Source: Rostratula benghalensis (lineage: Eukaryota; Chordata; Aves; Charadriiformes; Rostratulidae). Taken from it: 64,000 bases of DNA. The translations under genes were made by a program, and so were the position numbers. The stretch covers positions 868,001-932,000 of the forward strand of contig VXAI01000021.1 in the NCBI GenBank assembly GCA_013399305.1, given 5' to 3'. This document shows positions 1 to 12,100 of this stretch, piece by piece. The first letter of the stretch is position 1; each line of letters opens with the position of its first letter. The notes beneath the pieces are model-generated. The model ran no database searches and was not told the DNA's origin. It saw nothing but the letters and a program-made list of their open reading frames with translations.

Positions 1-229
1 CCTCTGATCCATCTGGTGGCTTTTCTTCCATTGTCCTTCCCTGGACTTGGACAATACTCACTCTGTAGGAGAATTCCCTCCTGGAGATCCTTCCTCATTC
101 ACATGCATGGTTCCTTCCCGGGAATGTTAGGAGGGAGGCCGTGGAAAGCAATGCTATGTGATCTGGTGTGGAACACCGCAAGCTAAATGAAGCGTTTCTC
201 CTCCCCGGGGAACACTCACATGCTCTGAA

Positions 230-244
230 CAGCAGCAGCAGCAG
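230..244. repeat. (CAG)5 microsatellite
   Basis: Five uninterrupted CAG units are visible on the plus strand. They lie in an otherwise unremarkable noncoding stretch, so nothing suggests a coding glutamine or serine run. Confidence 0.9.
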
Positions 245-526
245 TGTGAGGATAACCCCAGTGCGGGCATGGGGCTGACTCATCCCTCCAGAAGAGGCAA
301 CACTGTTTATTAATCACTGCTCCTTTGAAGTGGAAAAATGGAGAAAACCTCTCATGGCCAGCATTGTGATTAACCATCTAATTGTTCTGCTGGTATGTTT
401 GCTTAAGGGGTTTCCTTTGCTCTGTGTACATTAAGAAATAGTTTCTCATCCTATCGTTGTTGCACCCAGATGATAGTCATTAGCAATGTACCAGACAGAC
501 CCATTGTATATGCCTTGTCATGACGC

Positions 527-544
527 TTTTTTTTTTTTTTTTTT
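527..544. repeat. T18 homopolymer
   Basis: Eighteen consecutive T on the plus strand. Read on the minus strand this is an A-run, but no AATAAA signal sits at the usual distance upstream, so it does not look like a processed-transcript tail. Confidence 0.9.
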
Positions 545-2424
545 CTAAAATAAATCCCTGCGTCCATCTCTGTTGAAGTGACTTTAGTGTTGGAGGGACA
601 ATTGCAGCTCTTCAGAGTAAAGCCTTCTGTTTTTTCTCAAAACATGCAGGGAGTCTCTTAATGGAATGGAACTGATTCCTTGTGCCTGCCGACAGAGATC
701 CTTCAGTCATCTTTTCTGTCATGGGAGATGTTCCCACAAGTGATGGAGAGGCCTCAACATCATTTTTTGAGAGAAGACTCATCAAACTGGGCTGAGAGCA
801 CTGCCTGGGTATTTAGCTCCAGCTGAAATGCTGAATCACATGTCCCACCAGCTCTGAGCACGCATGTCCCAGATATGGCTGATGTGGAGCACAGGATTTT
901 GGAGGGAGCTGGCACACCTAGCTGTGGGACTGTCTCCTCTTCAGTGCACACTGGTTTACACAAGGGCTTAAACTTGGTTGATGCCCTGTGCCTCCTAGAC
1001 TTCACGTGTCTTTTCTCAAAATATTAGGCTGGACTTAAGTCTTGGGACGTGGCAGAGGATATATAGGTGAGCTTTATTTTGATCTGCAGTGTGAGTAAGG
1101 AAAAAGACCACTTTGTCTTTGCCTGTCTTGATATCTATGTGACTGTGAATATGGGAAAGCAGGAGTAGTGCATCTCAGCGAGCAAAACATGAAAGAAAAT
1201 GGTGTTAGTGGAGGACAAGTAGTTCTGGAAATTGTTGTCCAATCATTCATTCCAGGCCAGGTCCAGCTAAATGTTCCAGTTCAGGTACAGATCCCATACA
1301 AATACATTTCAGTAATATTTCAAGGCAATTTTTGCTATATCCAACAAACCAAAGGGAGGTTTTGAAATGAGAAGCACCTTAAAGCTGGAGAAGAGTTGTT
1401 CAGTAACGTTGACATTGCTGTTCCCTTTTGTGCCACAGTGCAGATGGTGAGCCTTGCAAAAGCACACATTCCCTGAATCCTGCTCCCATGGAAGTCCACG
1501 CAAGTGTTAGTGTGTTTGTCACCGGACCCCACAACACCTCGGATGTTTCCCTATGTTGTGCTCAATGCAGTAGGTACAATTCAGGAGTGTATTTTCAGGC
1601 ACCGGGCAGCTGTGTTGTAACTGAGGTGTAGTGAGTGGCTCCTGCTCGGTTTGGCGCTGCAAGGCTGTGGACTGCAGCTAGAGGGGGTGAGCAGGCAGAA
1701 GATACTTTTAGCTAAAATTTTGCATATGAAATTTTCGTCTTGCCCCTCTCCTCCTTTCCCTGATTTCCGTGGCACCTGCCTTAAATGCAGACATATCTGC
1801 CTCCAGTAGACATCTACATGCATGTGCATTCCCAATATACGTGCGGGTGTATGGGCTCTGTGTATATATATATAAACATGGGCGAGTGTCTATGCATGCA
1901 CAGAGTATCTGACGGTTATCAGGAGCTGCTGTGATTTGTGGTGAGATGTAATGTGAGGTCTCAACTGGTGGCTGAGGTTGGAGTGCATGAAGTGCTGTGC
2001 ACACGTCATGAGTAAATGGCCCTTTCTCCAGCGATTTTGCAGTCCAAGTGTATGATTAGGAACAACAGATGGATACCACAAACAGACAGGCGGCGTGGGT
2101 GGGGGAGGAGCACTAAATACCACCGAGATAATTAAGATGAATGATTAATGATTCGAATGGGTAAGAAGGGGCCAAAACATGCTAGCTGAATATTCACTGG
2201 TGATGCTTCACGGGGGCCTCTGCAAAGGTGGTCAACAGATATACTGTATTTTGGATTCACTCATCATCCAAACTGCTAAATTTGTTCCCAGTCCACATTT
2301 GTAGCAGTTCAGCTCCAATGTTATGCTGTAGCTACACTGTAAGGATGGTGTAACTACAGTGTATTCTGTATGGAATGCAAACCCAACCACACTGAAACAC
2401 TAGTCCTTACAGGAATTTTGATCT

Positions 2425-2475
2425 TGTAGGATCTGATCCAACACCCACTGGAGTCACTGAGCTCTTGACCCGTAT
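2425..2475. repeat. Ancient amniote interspersed-repeat relic
   Basis: The segment carries a GATCTGATCCAA core followed by a CCCACTGGAGTCA-like block. This resembles the old palindromic repeat family with GGCCTGATCCAA and CATTGAAGTCAATGG blocks that is common in turtles, crocodilians and birds. Related pieces occur at 35121-35158, 40601-40672 and 49151-49215. The exact family name cannot be given without a consensus search. Confidence 0.4.
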
Positions 2476-4179
2476 GGGATTTGGGACAGTCCCAGAATGT
2501 TCAAGTGGGCTTCAAACTGGGCAAAACAATTGGGATATGTATTTAAAATGATAAGAAGAACCACTTTGTATGAAATGCATTTAATGTATTTCTGTTTGCA
2601 TGCACACATTTTTACTGTGTGAAATCAGACTGGTTTTATATCTGCTGCATCTATCTTAACATGTGGTGTATGTTACAGTGGACTGATCAGTTACATGATT
2701 AAAATATGTGGTAAACAGATTCACAGCATGCTCAGCACCAGGAGTTTCATGGGTTTTAAGTGATTTTTAAACCCCGGTCTTTTTGGTTTTGTCATTGCTT
2801 GTTTGTCTTCTGTTGAGAGATTGTCCATCAGTTTCCTAAGTCAGCTCAGTTTGTCTCACAACGCTCCTTCCATAATTTTTATGGTAGGTGAGTGTCTGGC
2901 TAGTCCTAGAGATAACCCAGCTTTCTCCCCACTTGAGCAGGTTGGATGTAGGCAGCAGAGGATCATGGGATCATGTGCAGCAGCTCCACTTGGTGTGGAT
3001 AAGCAGAGAATGTCAGTGCCACTGACTACTGGATTAGCATTTTCCACCACCACAGCATTCACTTAAGTAAAAGCCGGTGTGAGTGTGTGTGAAGGATACA
3101 GAAGGTGCCAAGGAAATATTTCTTGCTTCATCCCACAGGATTTGGTTCTGGCTCCGGTATGTGTAAAAGCTCATGCAGATAGGTGGCCAGGTGGGATTTC
3201 AGATCATTCGTCTCCACTCTGGAGAGGGCTGTCTATGCACAACTTTGGACTGCTCCCCTGAGTGAGCTCAAATAATTACAAAGCCATTTCCAGTAAGTCC
3301 CTACCTCTAAGGCCAGGGTTGCTCTGACAACCGCTCTGGGTGGATCATCTGTGGGAACTGAACCTGGAGCCTTTGGATCCAAAAGGACAAGCCACTATTG
3401 TTAGAGTTGGAAGTTGAAATCCTTTCCTACGTCAGTAGTAACAGCCTCATTTGTGCACCCCTTTGCCCTCAGAAGGATGGAAGCTCCACCTGGGTAGTGC
3501 AAGTTACACTGCAACAGAGGTCATGGTCCAGCCTGGTGTCCACAGATGCTGTGTGTGTGCTCATTTTTTGACTGTCAGTTATATCTAAGGTGAGAGCTCC
3601 ATGTGCAAATGGGTACAAGTCTTCACAAGAAGGTATTACAGGCTTGCATGCTTTCCTCAGTGCCTGGGTGTTTATTGTATCTGTTAACATGGCTTAGCTT
3701 TTCACATATCTGTGAGTTCACCGGAGCATGGATTCGTGTGCACCAAGGGGAAATACTTTCAGCTGTTGTCACACGCATGTGAAGAAATCTTGTGCTTCTT
3801 TTCAAGCACAGCTTTTCAGACAGCCAGACTCGGTGTGAGGATTCAGAGAAGGATGCTGGCTCTGATGCCAAACTTGTGGTTTCCTCTAGCTCATTTTGCA
3901 GGGCCTCCTCTCGCTGGCTAGAAAGCCTTCACTTGAAATGCAATTACCCAGATGGAGAGAGGAGAACAGTCACAGCCCAGCCACGCCAGAAAAGAGGAAA
4001 TTTCCTCAGATTGCCCCTTCACTATCAAAAGTGGCACATTTTCTACATTTTGCAGGTAAAAAGGGAAAAACTTGGGCTGGATCGTTGTGGAAATGCATAG
4101 CAGCACAGCCCAATTGACTTTGCCAGTAAATATTGCATCGTAAAAAGAGGTAGCTAGATATAGGGCCTGGTATAATCTC

Positions 4180-4222
4180 ATCAGCAGTGCAAAACAGTAG
4201 TTTTATTGGAGTCAATGGAGCA
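4180..4222. repeat. Possible ancient repeat relic
   Basis: A TTGGAGTCAATGGAGCAAGATC block resembles the GAAGTCAATGGAGC part of the same old amniote repeat family, but the flanks have decayed. This call rests on one short block only. Confidence 0.25.
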
Positions 4223-7200
4223 AGATCAATGGAGAATCTGACTTTTTGTATGTGCCTAATTGATGGTGATGTTCTAGCAAATGTCCTCCTAAAAATTGCC
4301 TTTTGTTAACACATACGTGCATTCTGATCTGCCACCCTTATAAAAATTTATTGGTTTTTTGGGTGATGCATTGAGTTGCTCATCTCTGACACTTTCAGCA
4401 TTTCTGGTTCTCTCTTGTATCCTTTCCATTCATTTATTTCTTCACCTGTATTGCATTTTCTTCATTTTTCCCTGGTTCTCATCTACCTCTTCATCCTTTC
4501 ACTACATTTAGCAGTGCAAGATGCTAGGATTAACTGAACTGGAATATTCCTATAGAGGAGATTGCACAAGTACCTCTGTACTGGGAAGCTTCTCTTCATC
4601 ACATCATCCTTCCCCTCTGATTCCTTCCTGGGTCTTCATGCAGCAATGGACATGATGGTTACCCCTTCACCAGGGCTGTCTAAGCTCCTGTCCACTCTCA
4701 GTCAAGTCTTTTCTTGAAAGAAGCCTGCTGGCAGTGGTGGGCCATACCAGGAATGTGGAGCCAGTGGATGTGCTTTCTCCTTTTCCGCTTGGAGAAACAA
4801 GGAAAAAGTACTGACTGTGATGATAGTACTGAATTACGAATATGAGTCAAGAAGACCATGGAACTGGAAGCAGTCATTTCCCCTCATCCCTGTAAACTAA
4901 CAAGAACTCTGAAATGCTGGATGAAGGATGGGTCTGAGCTGGAGATCACTTTGGATGATGTGCTGTTTTCTCTGGTCTTCACACAGCAGCTGTTAGCGGA
5001 GGAAGAGCTGGTGTCATTTGTCCTCATTAACTCAGAGATACAGCTCTGAAGCTGATGTAGAGGCATGGTGAACAGCAGACTTATACCTGTTTGCTCAGAG
5101 AGGAGGTGTCTCCATCACAGAGGGTACTGCCACCACTCTGGTTCCCCAAGTCAGAAGGGCCTGTGAACTGTCTCATGAAACAGAGATATTTCCTTGTGAG
5201 AAAAGATTGAAAATTCCCCTATGTCTTTCCAGCAAGCCTCAGCTTTGTTTGTCCTTTCTGTGACACTGTAAGAGGTAGAAAAAGCTCCCATCCATGAAGG
5301 CCAACAAGCAGGTTAGCTTTATTTAATGATTTAATGTTTGGGAAGGGGGGTGTATGGGACTTACTCTCGGGAACAAGGGTATGATGCTAGTTTGGAGGGA
5401 CACACAGATTGTCACCGGTCTGCCTGCTGGATCATTGAAGAGTGATAGAAGCCTTAATGCTAAGGGACTACTTCTGCTCCTAGATGAACACAGTGAAAGG
5501 GTGTCACTGACCGAGGCAAAAGTCTTCCACCACTGACTAGCTAAGGCTCATTGAGGGCTTGTTGATAACAGTAAGTAGGGAAGAGGACTGTACCTTTCTT
5601 TTCAAAAGAGGAAGATAATTATTATAGTCAGGAGTCATTGGGAATGTTCAAAGGCTGGTGGAGGACAGGACTGTGACTGGAGGAAGGTGCTGCAGATGGA
5701 TAGTATCCTACTCAGAGTTTCTGGCAGGGGCAGTGTAGGCCTGGAAGAGCTGGAGAGCATGGGAGACAAAATTTGAAGGCAGGAGCTGAGACCACTTGTC
5801 TTCAGCTGGTGTGTTTGAGGGGTGAGGAGGTTGCATGCCTGATGAACTTCTCCTAATTAGCAGGAGATTACAAAGGCAGGTGTCCACCTAGGGTGAAGGG
5901 CCTATGAGGGCAGAATGGAGGAATGCGATTACTAGTGGGTGAGACCTAAAAATAATGGTTGGTTTTGCTGAAGATGTGACAGAAACAAAAGTGATGTTAG
6001 TAACAAAAAGAAGAACATCTAGCCCCTCCCCCATTCCCCCCTCCCACCCAAGAAGGGAGGTGAAGCCTACAGTGATAGCTGGGGAATGTTACTTAATAAG
6101 GAACAAGGGTACAGAGAAGCTAGGATGTTGGAGACAGAGGAGAATGTCTATATCTTCAGGAAATAAAACCAGGTAAAAAAAATTTGGTAATAGATAAATA
6201 TTAGTAGGTAGATGGCAGAAAGAAATGCTTGTTTAAGTGGGTGATACATTAGTGATAAGGTAGTGCTTCACCTGTTTGGGATATGGAGTTGGATCAATAA
6301 GAGAAAGCTGAAATATATCTACGTAAAATGTTGTGAGTCTGAGTAACAAAATGTAGGAACTTGGATTAATCATACTAGTTGCGAGAGTGAACATCTTAGG
6401 GTAAAAAAAAAAAGGGGACAGTGAAGCATAAATATTGTTGAATTTGATTGGTTGCTTAGGAGAGGTAGAGTTGGAGTGCAGCCTTATCCATGTATGTAGA
6501 AATAGTGCTAAATTTCTGTGAAGAAACTGGAAAGGGTTGGATGAAAAAAATGTTGGATTTTTCACATGTGTTTGTCAAAATGGCTTTAGCTATGAGTTTC
6601 TAGCAATAAGACTCCTCCATAGTCCATAGACTCATTTGATATGTTGTGGTGGCTTTGATTTCTCAAGTATAGATTGAAAAGCATCAATAAATTGTTGGTA
6701 TCAACGGCTGATGAATTATTTTTTCAGATAGTTCTTTCTCCTTCAGTCAGTGTTGGTATTGCTTATTTTTAGTACAGATACTAGAAAGCTATGGAAAGGC
6801 TAGCGACTATGAGATAAATATTTTTTAAAGGAAAGGGAAGACTATATAAAGCTACCCTTGCAGCTCAGTTTGTTGATTTCAAAGGGTGAATTTCTCAAAG
6901 AGCTTATCATGTAAAGCTGGGTTAAAGGGCTCAGCCACTTGGATATGAAGTTCTCCAAGTACAGGGCACCGCAGCTCTTGGGAATCTGTGCCTCAGGTGG
7001 GAGGAGAGGGCTGCGGAAGGGTTTCTGGGATTAAATTAACACTCAAGGAAAAAGCATGTACTGATTAACTATGAAGAATGTTTGCCTGAGACAAAAGGAT
7101 ATGCACAGGTTTTCTAACCAGTCAAGAAATCGGGTTCTGAGGGTGTTGGTTTGGTTGACACCAAAAATCAGGATTTTGTTAGTTCCTGATAAAATATAAA

Positions 7201-7943
7201 AAGGGGCAGGGAAGGGGTGTTTTATGGTAGTTGGTTCATACAGTAAGACTGAACTTAATGACCCAAGGGCAATTTGCCTGTCTGTAGTCTTAAGATGAAA
7301 AGATGTTTGTAAATATGCAAGTTGTATGGTTAAGGATAGAGACAATGTTTAAGCTACTGTGTATGAGGAGAGATATGGAAGCAGAGCTGCATAAATAGAA
7401 TCTGTTGGGAGCCCTGGCTGGACATTGCACACTGCAATCATTCCCTAGACTTGGGCAGCAAGGCAGGCTCAGAAGTCTCTCTGGCTAGCCGTTATTTTAT
7501 AAATATATGGAGCCTTCAGCTCTACTGAAGCTGTACAGAAAAGTTGTTCTTGGTCCCCAGTTGGTATGTATTTGCTGTGTGACTCAGTACCCCACATCTG
7601 AAATGGCTGTAAGTGCCCCAGACACTGCAGCTGTTTGAAGTCAAACAGTCTCTCATCAGGTTGTACGAAGATGAAGGCACTTCTTACAGAGAGCAGTTTG
7701 TTCCTATTCTGCTCACCACGAAGAAACTTTCCCTCCAGGAGGGGGTCCAGAATAGTAGTCCACACTGGTCTCCTGTGAGGAATGGAAGATGATGATATGT
7801 TTCCCATGTATCACTGTAAAGTGGCAGTTGTGGTACCTTCTGGGTTTTATTGAGGAAAGCCTTTACTGCAACGTGATGCTAGTATCAGGAGGCAGAATAC
7901 TAGAGGAATCCATTAGGCAGTCACTGCTTGGTCTTGAGGTCCC

Positions 7944-7988
7944 TGTTGTCATTATTTATGACAACATGAGGGTTGTCATAAATAATGA
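7944..7988. repeat. Perfect 17-bp hairpin with nested second hairpin
   Basis: Bases 7949-7965 are the exact reverse complement of 7972-7988, with a 6-base spacer (7966-7971). The left arm contains a second overlapping hairpin: 7944-7952 pairs perfectly with 7958-7966 around TATTT. The octamer GTTGTCAT therefore occurs three times in alternating orientation within 45 bases. A perfect 17-bp arm pair at this spacing is not expected by chance in 64 kb. It could be a tiny relic of a palindromic transposon, or a local inverted duplication from template switching. No coding function is implied. Confidence 0.9.
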
Positions 7989-8559
7989 GTGAAAATTTTG
8001 TGTGAGTGCAGCATGTGCCAATGGAGGAGCTATGAAGTCTGCTATGCACTTGTGCCATGCTTGCATTTTAACTTCTTGCACTAATCTTTCTGAAGAGTTT
8101 TCTGTTATTTTCTGCTCTGTTTTCTGGTTCCTTGAGGAACTGCATTAATAAAATACATGACCTGGAGTCAGTCCTAGATAGAGTGACTCTGGCTGCTCTC
8201 CATTAACATCTTCATTTCTCATGAACTGTTAGCAGGGGAGGGTGACACAGAGATCTGTTGCAGTGGAGTGGTCTGCTTTTGGCAGCTGTTACTGGTGGCT
8301 GCCATGGCTTGGATCAAGTACTTATTCCTCTGTCTTGTGCATCCATGTCTATTGTGTCTTCTGCATGCTTGAGTAATAGTCAGCCTGTTCATTAACATGT
8401 TATAAAGAATTATGGGAAGGGGGAAGCATTTCTTGGGAGAATCCATCTTTTGAGGGTTTTCCTGAGACCAGCTCATAGTATTGTATCTCGTGTGATTGTC
8501 TTGTAGCATTATTACATAGTGCTGTGGTTTGAAGAACCCACAACAATTTATTGTTGTTC

Positions 8560-9060
8560 AGACAATTATTGTGTCACCTGATTACCCCTCCCCACCTGGG
8601 AAAGGGAACTGAGGAAAGGACAAGAAAACTAGAGGGTTGAAATATAAACAGATTTAATAGAATAAGACTAAATAATGTAACATTAATAATACTAAAGAAC
8701 CAATATTGATCCTGATACCAGTACAAAATATGTGAGGATTATATGCAGGCCATTCTGTCAGCAGGACACAGTGCACTCCCAGAAGTGGATAGCAAATGTT
8801 GGACACTGTGAGTGCTACGGCTTTGGGAGGAAGGGAAGGACTCAGGGGTCTGGCACCAAGGCAAGAATTTCTCAGGACTGCAACCATCATAGAAAGAAAA
8901 AAAAAAAACAAAAAACCAACTCCTCAGCAAACTTCCTAACTTCTATGCAATGTTATGTTCATGCTATGAAATAATCTGGTTGGCCATCTTGGTTCAAGTG
9001 CCCAGTCTTGCCCTTCCTCAATCCTGCAAATAACTGTCTTGAAAAGACTGATGCTTTGAA
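8560..9060 (-). mobile_element. Probable avian endogenous-retrovirus LTR relic, antisense
   Basis: The order of blocks resembles solo LTRs common in bird genomes, read in antisense. A CACCTGATTACCCCTCC-like border is followed by GGGTTGAAATATAAACAG with an AT-rich TTTAATAGAATAAGACTAAA region. Then come a CACAGTGCACTC block and, near 8950-9010, a block in which GCTATGAAATAATCTGG precedes GGCCATCTTGGTTCA. I recognise these from memory of bird LTRs; no gag, pol or env sequence is next to it, and no target duplication is clear. The right border is uncertain and may extend to about 9140. Family assignment needs a repeat-library comparison. Confidence 0.45.
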
Positions 9061-9119
9061 ACCCTCATACCCTAGCTGACTATAATGTAAATGCCTTCAC
9101 AAACTCAAGCATCAGTCTT
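9044..9119. repeat. 13-bp perfect inverted repeat with 50-base spacer
   Basis: AAGACTGATGCTT at 9044-9056 is exactly complementary in reverse to 9107-9119, and pairing continues inward with one bulged base. It lies at or just beyond the right edge of the LTR-like segment, so it may mark that element's border or be an independent small palindrome. Confidence 0.8.
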
Positions 9120-9140
9120 CTAAAAGTGCAATTTTACCAA

Positions 9141-12100
9141 GCATTAGAAGAGAAGTTAGTCCTCTGTTGCTCAAAGCAGCTGCAGTGATTCATCAGGATA
9201 GATCTTGGTGCGAGTGCTTGGTGTTTAATGGTCCATTGTCTCGTCTGCTGGAAACCATTTTGAAGGTGAACAGGGGGCATGTGCCAACTAACCCAACTGT
9301 ATCTGAGTTGATCACTGATCGGTTGAGAATGGCTTATGTGAAATTTTCCTACTGTACCTAAAGCTCTTGTGGATTTTGGGTTTAGCTTTAAGTGAGGATG
9401 GTGTTCAAGCACATACATGGAGCACCAAATTGGGTAGGACCTACTGGGTTTAAATATGGCTAACTTCCCCTGTACCAAAAAACTGAATACATGAAGCAGA
9501 AAACATGCCACTCTACAAGCTTGTTCAGCTAACAGCTGTGACTATTTTGTTACCTACAAGTAGGTCATGAATACATCCACTGACTTGAAATCTCCGGGGA
9601 ACTTAGATTTTTATGCTAGTCTTCAAAGAGGTGAGGTAATGTACCCTATTTGTGTCAGTCAGTGCTCATTTGTAATGCTTATCATAGTGTTGAAGTCCAG
9701 GTGTCCTGGCTGGAATTCAAAACCTGTTGCTCCTCAATAGGTCAGTAGCACGCAAATCACAGAAGCACACTTCTGATCCTTCTCCTGTGCACACACAATA
9801 GTGTTGCCAAAAACTAGGTTATTTCAGGCATTCTTCTGGGTTGCTACAGGCTGCTTTTGCTGCAGCTGTCTTCCTTGCTCTTCACCTTTGGCTTTGAATA
9901 ACATCAAATTTGCAATTTTTCCAGCCTTCACCTTAGTGCTTCACGGATGTCACGTTAGTGCTTGACCCTTTTAAAATCAGAGACACTTGGTGTTTCTTTT
10001 TCCAATTAATTGAGTTTTAACTGAAGGTTATCATCTGAAAAAAAAATGTAGGTATGTGTGCTTATGCAAAAGATAGCATGAAAAAAATTGTTGTTGATAG
10101 GTTTGCTAACCGTCCTCCTCATGTTGAGGTTGAATTAGCAATGCTTTCTATCTTTAAATCAATGAGGAGTTTGAATACGTAGTCCCAAAACAAGACTGTG
10201 TTCTCCTGCCAAAACACTGAATTGTGGAATCTGCTCCTGCCAGTTACTTAAAACTACAGTATTTCTTTCTGTTTCTTTGAGCTCTGTACTATCTATCACT
10301 CTCTGTCACGATACGGGATCCTATTCAGTATCAGATAATTTGGCAGACCTGGAATCATTGGCTTTTCCTCATTGTCAGGTTATAGTGAAGTTGCTTGGAG
10401 AATGTGCTATGTCTAGTAAATGTCATCTACTCCCTCCTTTTAGTCTGTTTCCAGTTGTGATAACAGATACTTTCCTTTTACATTCCTGCTTAATGAAGTC
10501 CTCCTGTTGTGGCGTGGAGGACACCACTGAAAGAGTTAAGTGGCTTTGAGGACTTTCTGAGATCCCAATTCTAGGTTGTTCTAAGTGAGGAATTCTGGGT
10601 CATTAACAATGGGAATTGTTCTGAATAATCTGATAATGTTCTCCTTGGTTGTGTTGCTTTGTTTCAGGGTGTTGTCACTTCATATCTGTCTGGAAGTGAG
10701 GTAGTGGAAGGAGTTCTGGAATAATGCAAAACTTTTCCTTTGCTCTTTATCCGAAATCTTTGGCCTGTGTGGATATGTGCTGGGATGCCCAGCCCTCCTG
10801 AAGTGCAATGGGAATTCATTCTCCTCTTTCCCCCCAAGAACTCTGGGAATTAGACTTTTATTGAACTTTCTTTTCATTTATATACAGCTGTGCTGTCAGA
10901 ACGGGCTGAGCAGCAGAGAACGACGATGTTCTTAGCGCCAGAGAAACATCATCTCTGGGAAGGAACATAAAGCTTGTTCTGAGTGCCACAAAAATCTAGT
11001 AGATCAGATGTTTCATAGGGCATTCCCTTAGGAAATGCTACTCATAACTTGACTCAGAGGAGCATGTCTTTGTTACTTGGAGCTATCCGGTATCTCCTCT
11101 GATCCCATTATTGTTTTAAAGTTTAAAAGCTCTCGTATTCCACCTGTGTGTGAGAGATGAATGTTTGTTAACCGTTTTTGGTTTGTGCAGCACTTTAACA
11201 CCATCAAAACATTTCCTCTCTAACCTCTCTCTGAAGTCACTGGCTCCACCAGATATACCTCAAGGTTTCTATTTATTTTTATTCCGTATACTCCTGGGGC
11301 CTGGTGACTTTACAATGGTCAAAGGTTTCAGAGTTCGAAAGGCAGACCTGTGTCTAGGAAACAAACTTGTCAGCTGGAGGCCAGATTTTCTCCCCTGACT
11401 TGGATCACTTTTGCACAGTAGTCACTCAATGTGGATTTACACCAAATGGTTGGATCTGGGGAAAACTCTTGGCTATCTTCATGGAGTGATTTCAGGCTAT
11501 ATAACCAGATTTTGGTGTTCTAATCTGTGTGTGCAACACTGTGGGACACGGTGAAGGTTTTTCTACGAGGGGGAAATATGGGAGGAGCAATATAAGTGGT
11601 AATCATTGCTCTTCTGGACATGTAATTTGAGTGCATTGGAGTTACTGCATCTAAATGCTTTATTGCTTATCAGATGAGCAAATGTAACTAACCCAAGTTG
11701 TGAGGCTACACGCATCAAAAGCCCCTTGCCTCACATTACTCTTTAGGTTTGTGTTAGGAGCTCTAAATCTTTACTAGTATATCTGCCACCCCTGCTTTAT
11801 GGGACTTAGAAACAAATTCTGCCCTTGATGCTGCTTGTGAGCTCACTGCAAACCTGAGTTTCTCTTAGATTTGCTAGCTGAAAGCAAAGGCAGTCTACAA
11901 CCTGCCAAGAGACACTATGAACTGTCTTCAAAGTTTTGACTGTGTTTCTCCTCACTCAGGAAAACAAGCAGTATGGAGACACAAGGGGTAAACATGGATC
12001 TCATAAAATATATCTCCCCTTTGGCTTGGATTATAATAATAAAATGTCTGAGTCACCACATGGTACACTGATATGAAGCAACTGCCTGCAGAAAAACCAA

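Larger units (their letters stand above)
1..7943. other. Unique noncoding DNA with short simple repeats
   Basis: Stop codons are frequent in all six frames and no open frame over about 110 codons or with a recognisable domain is present. The stretch holds a (CAG)5 run at 230-244, a T18 run at 527-544, a (TA)6 run at 1863-1874 and ancient-repeat relics near 2.43 and 4.2 kb. A T-rich, purine-poor interval lies at about 4380-4510. I see no promoter, RNA gene or exon that I can support. Confidence 0.75.
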
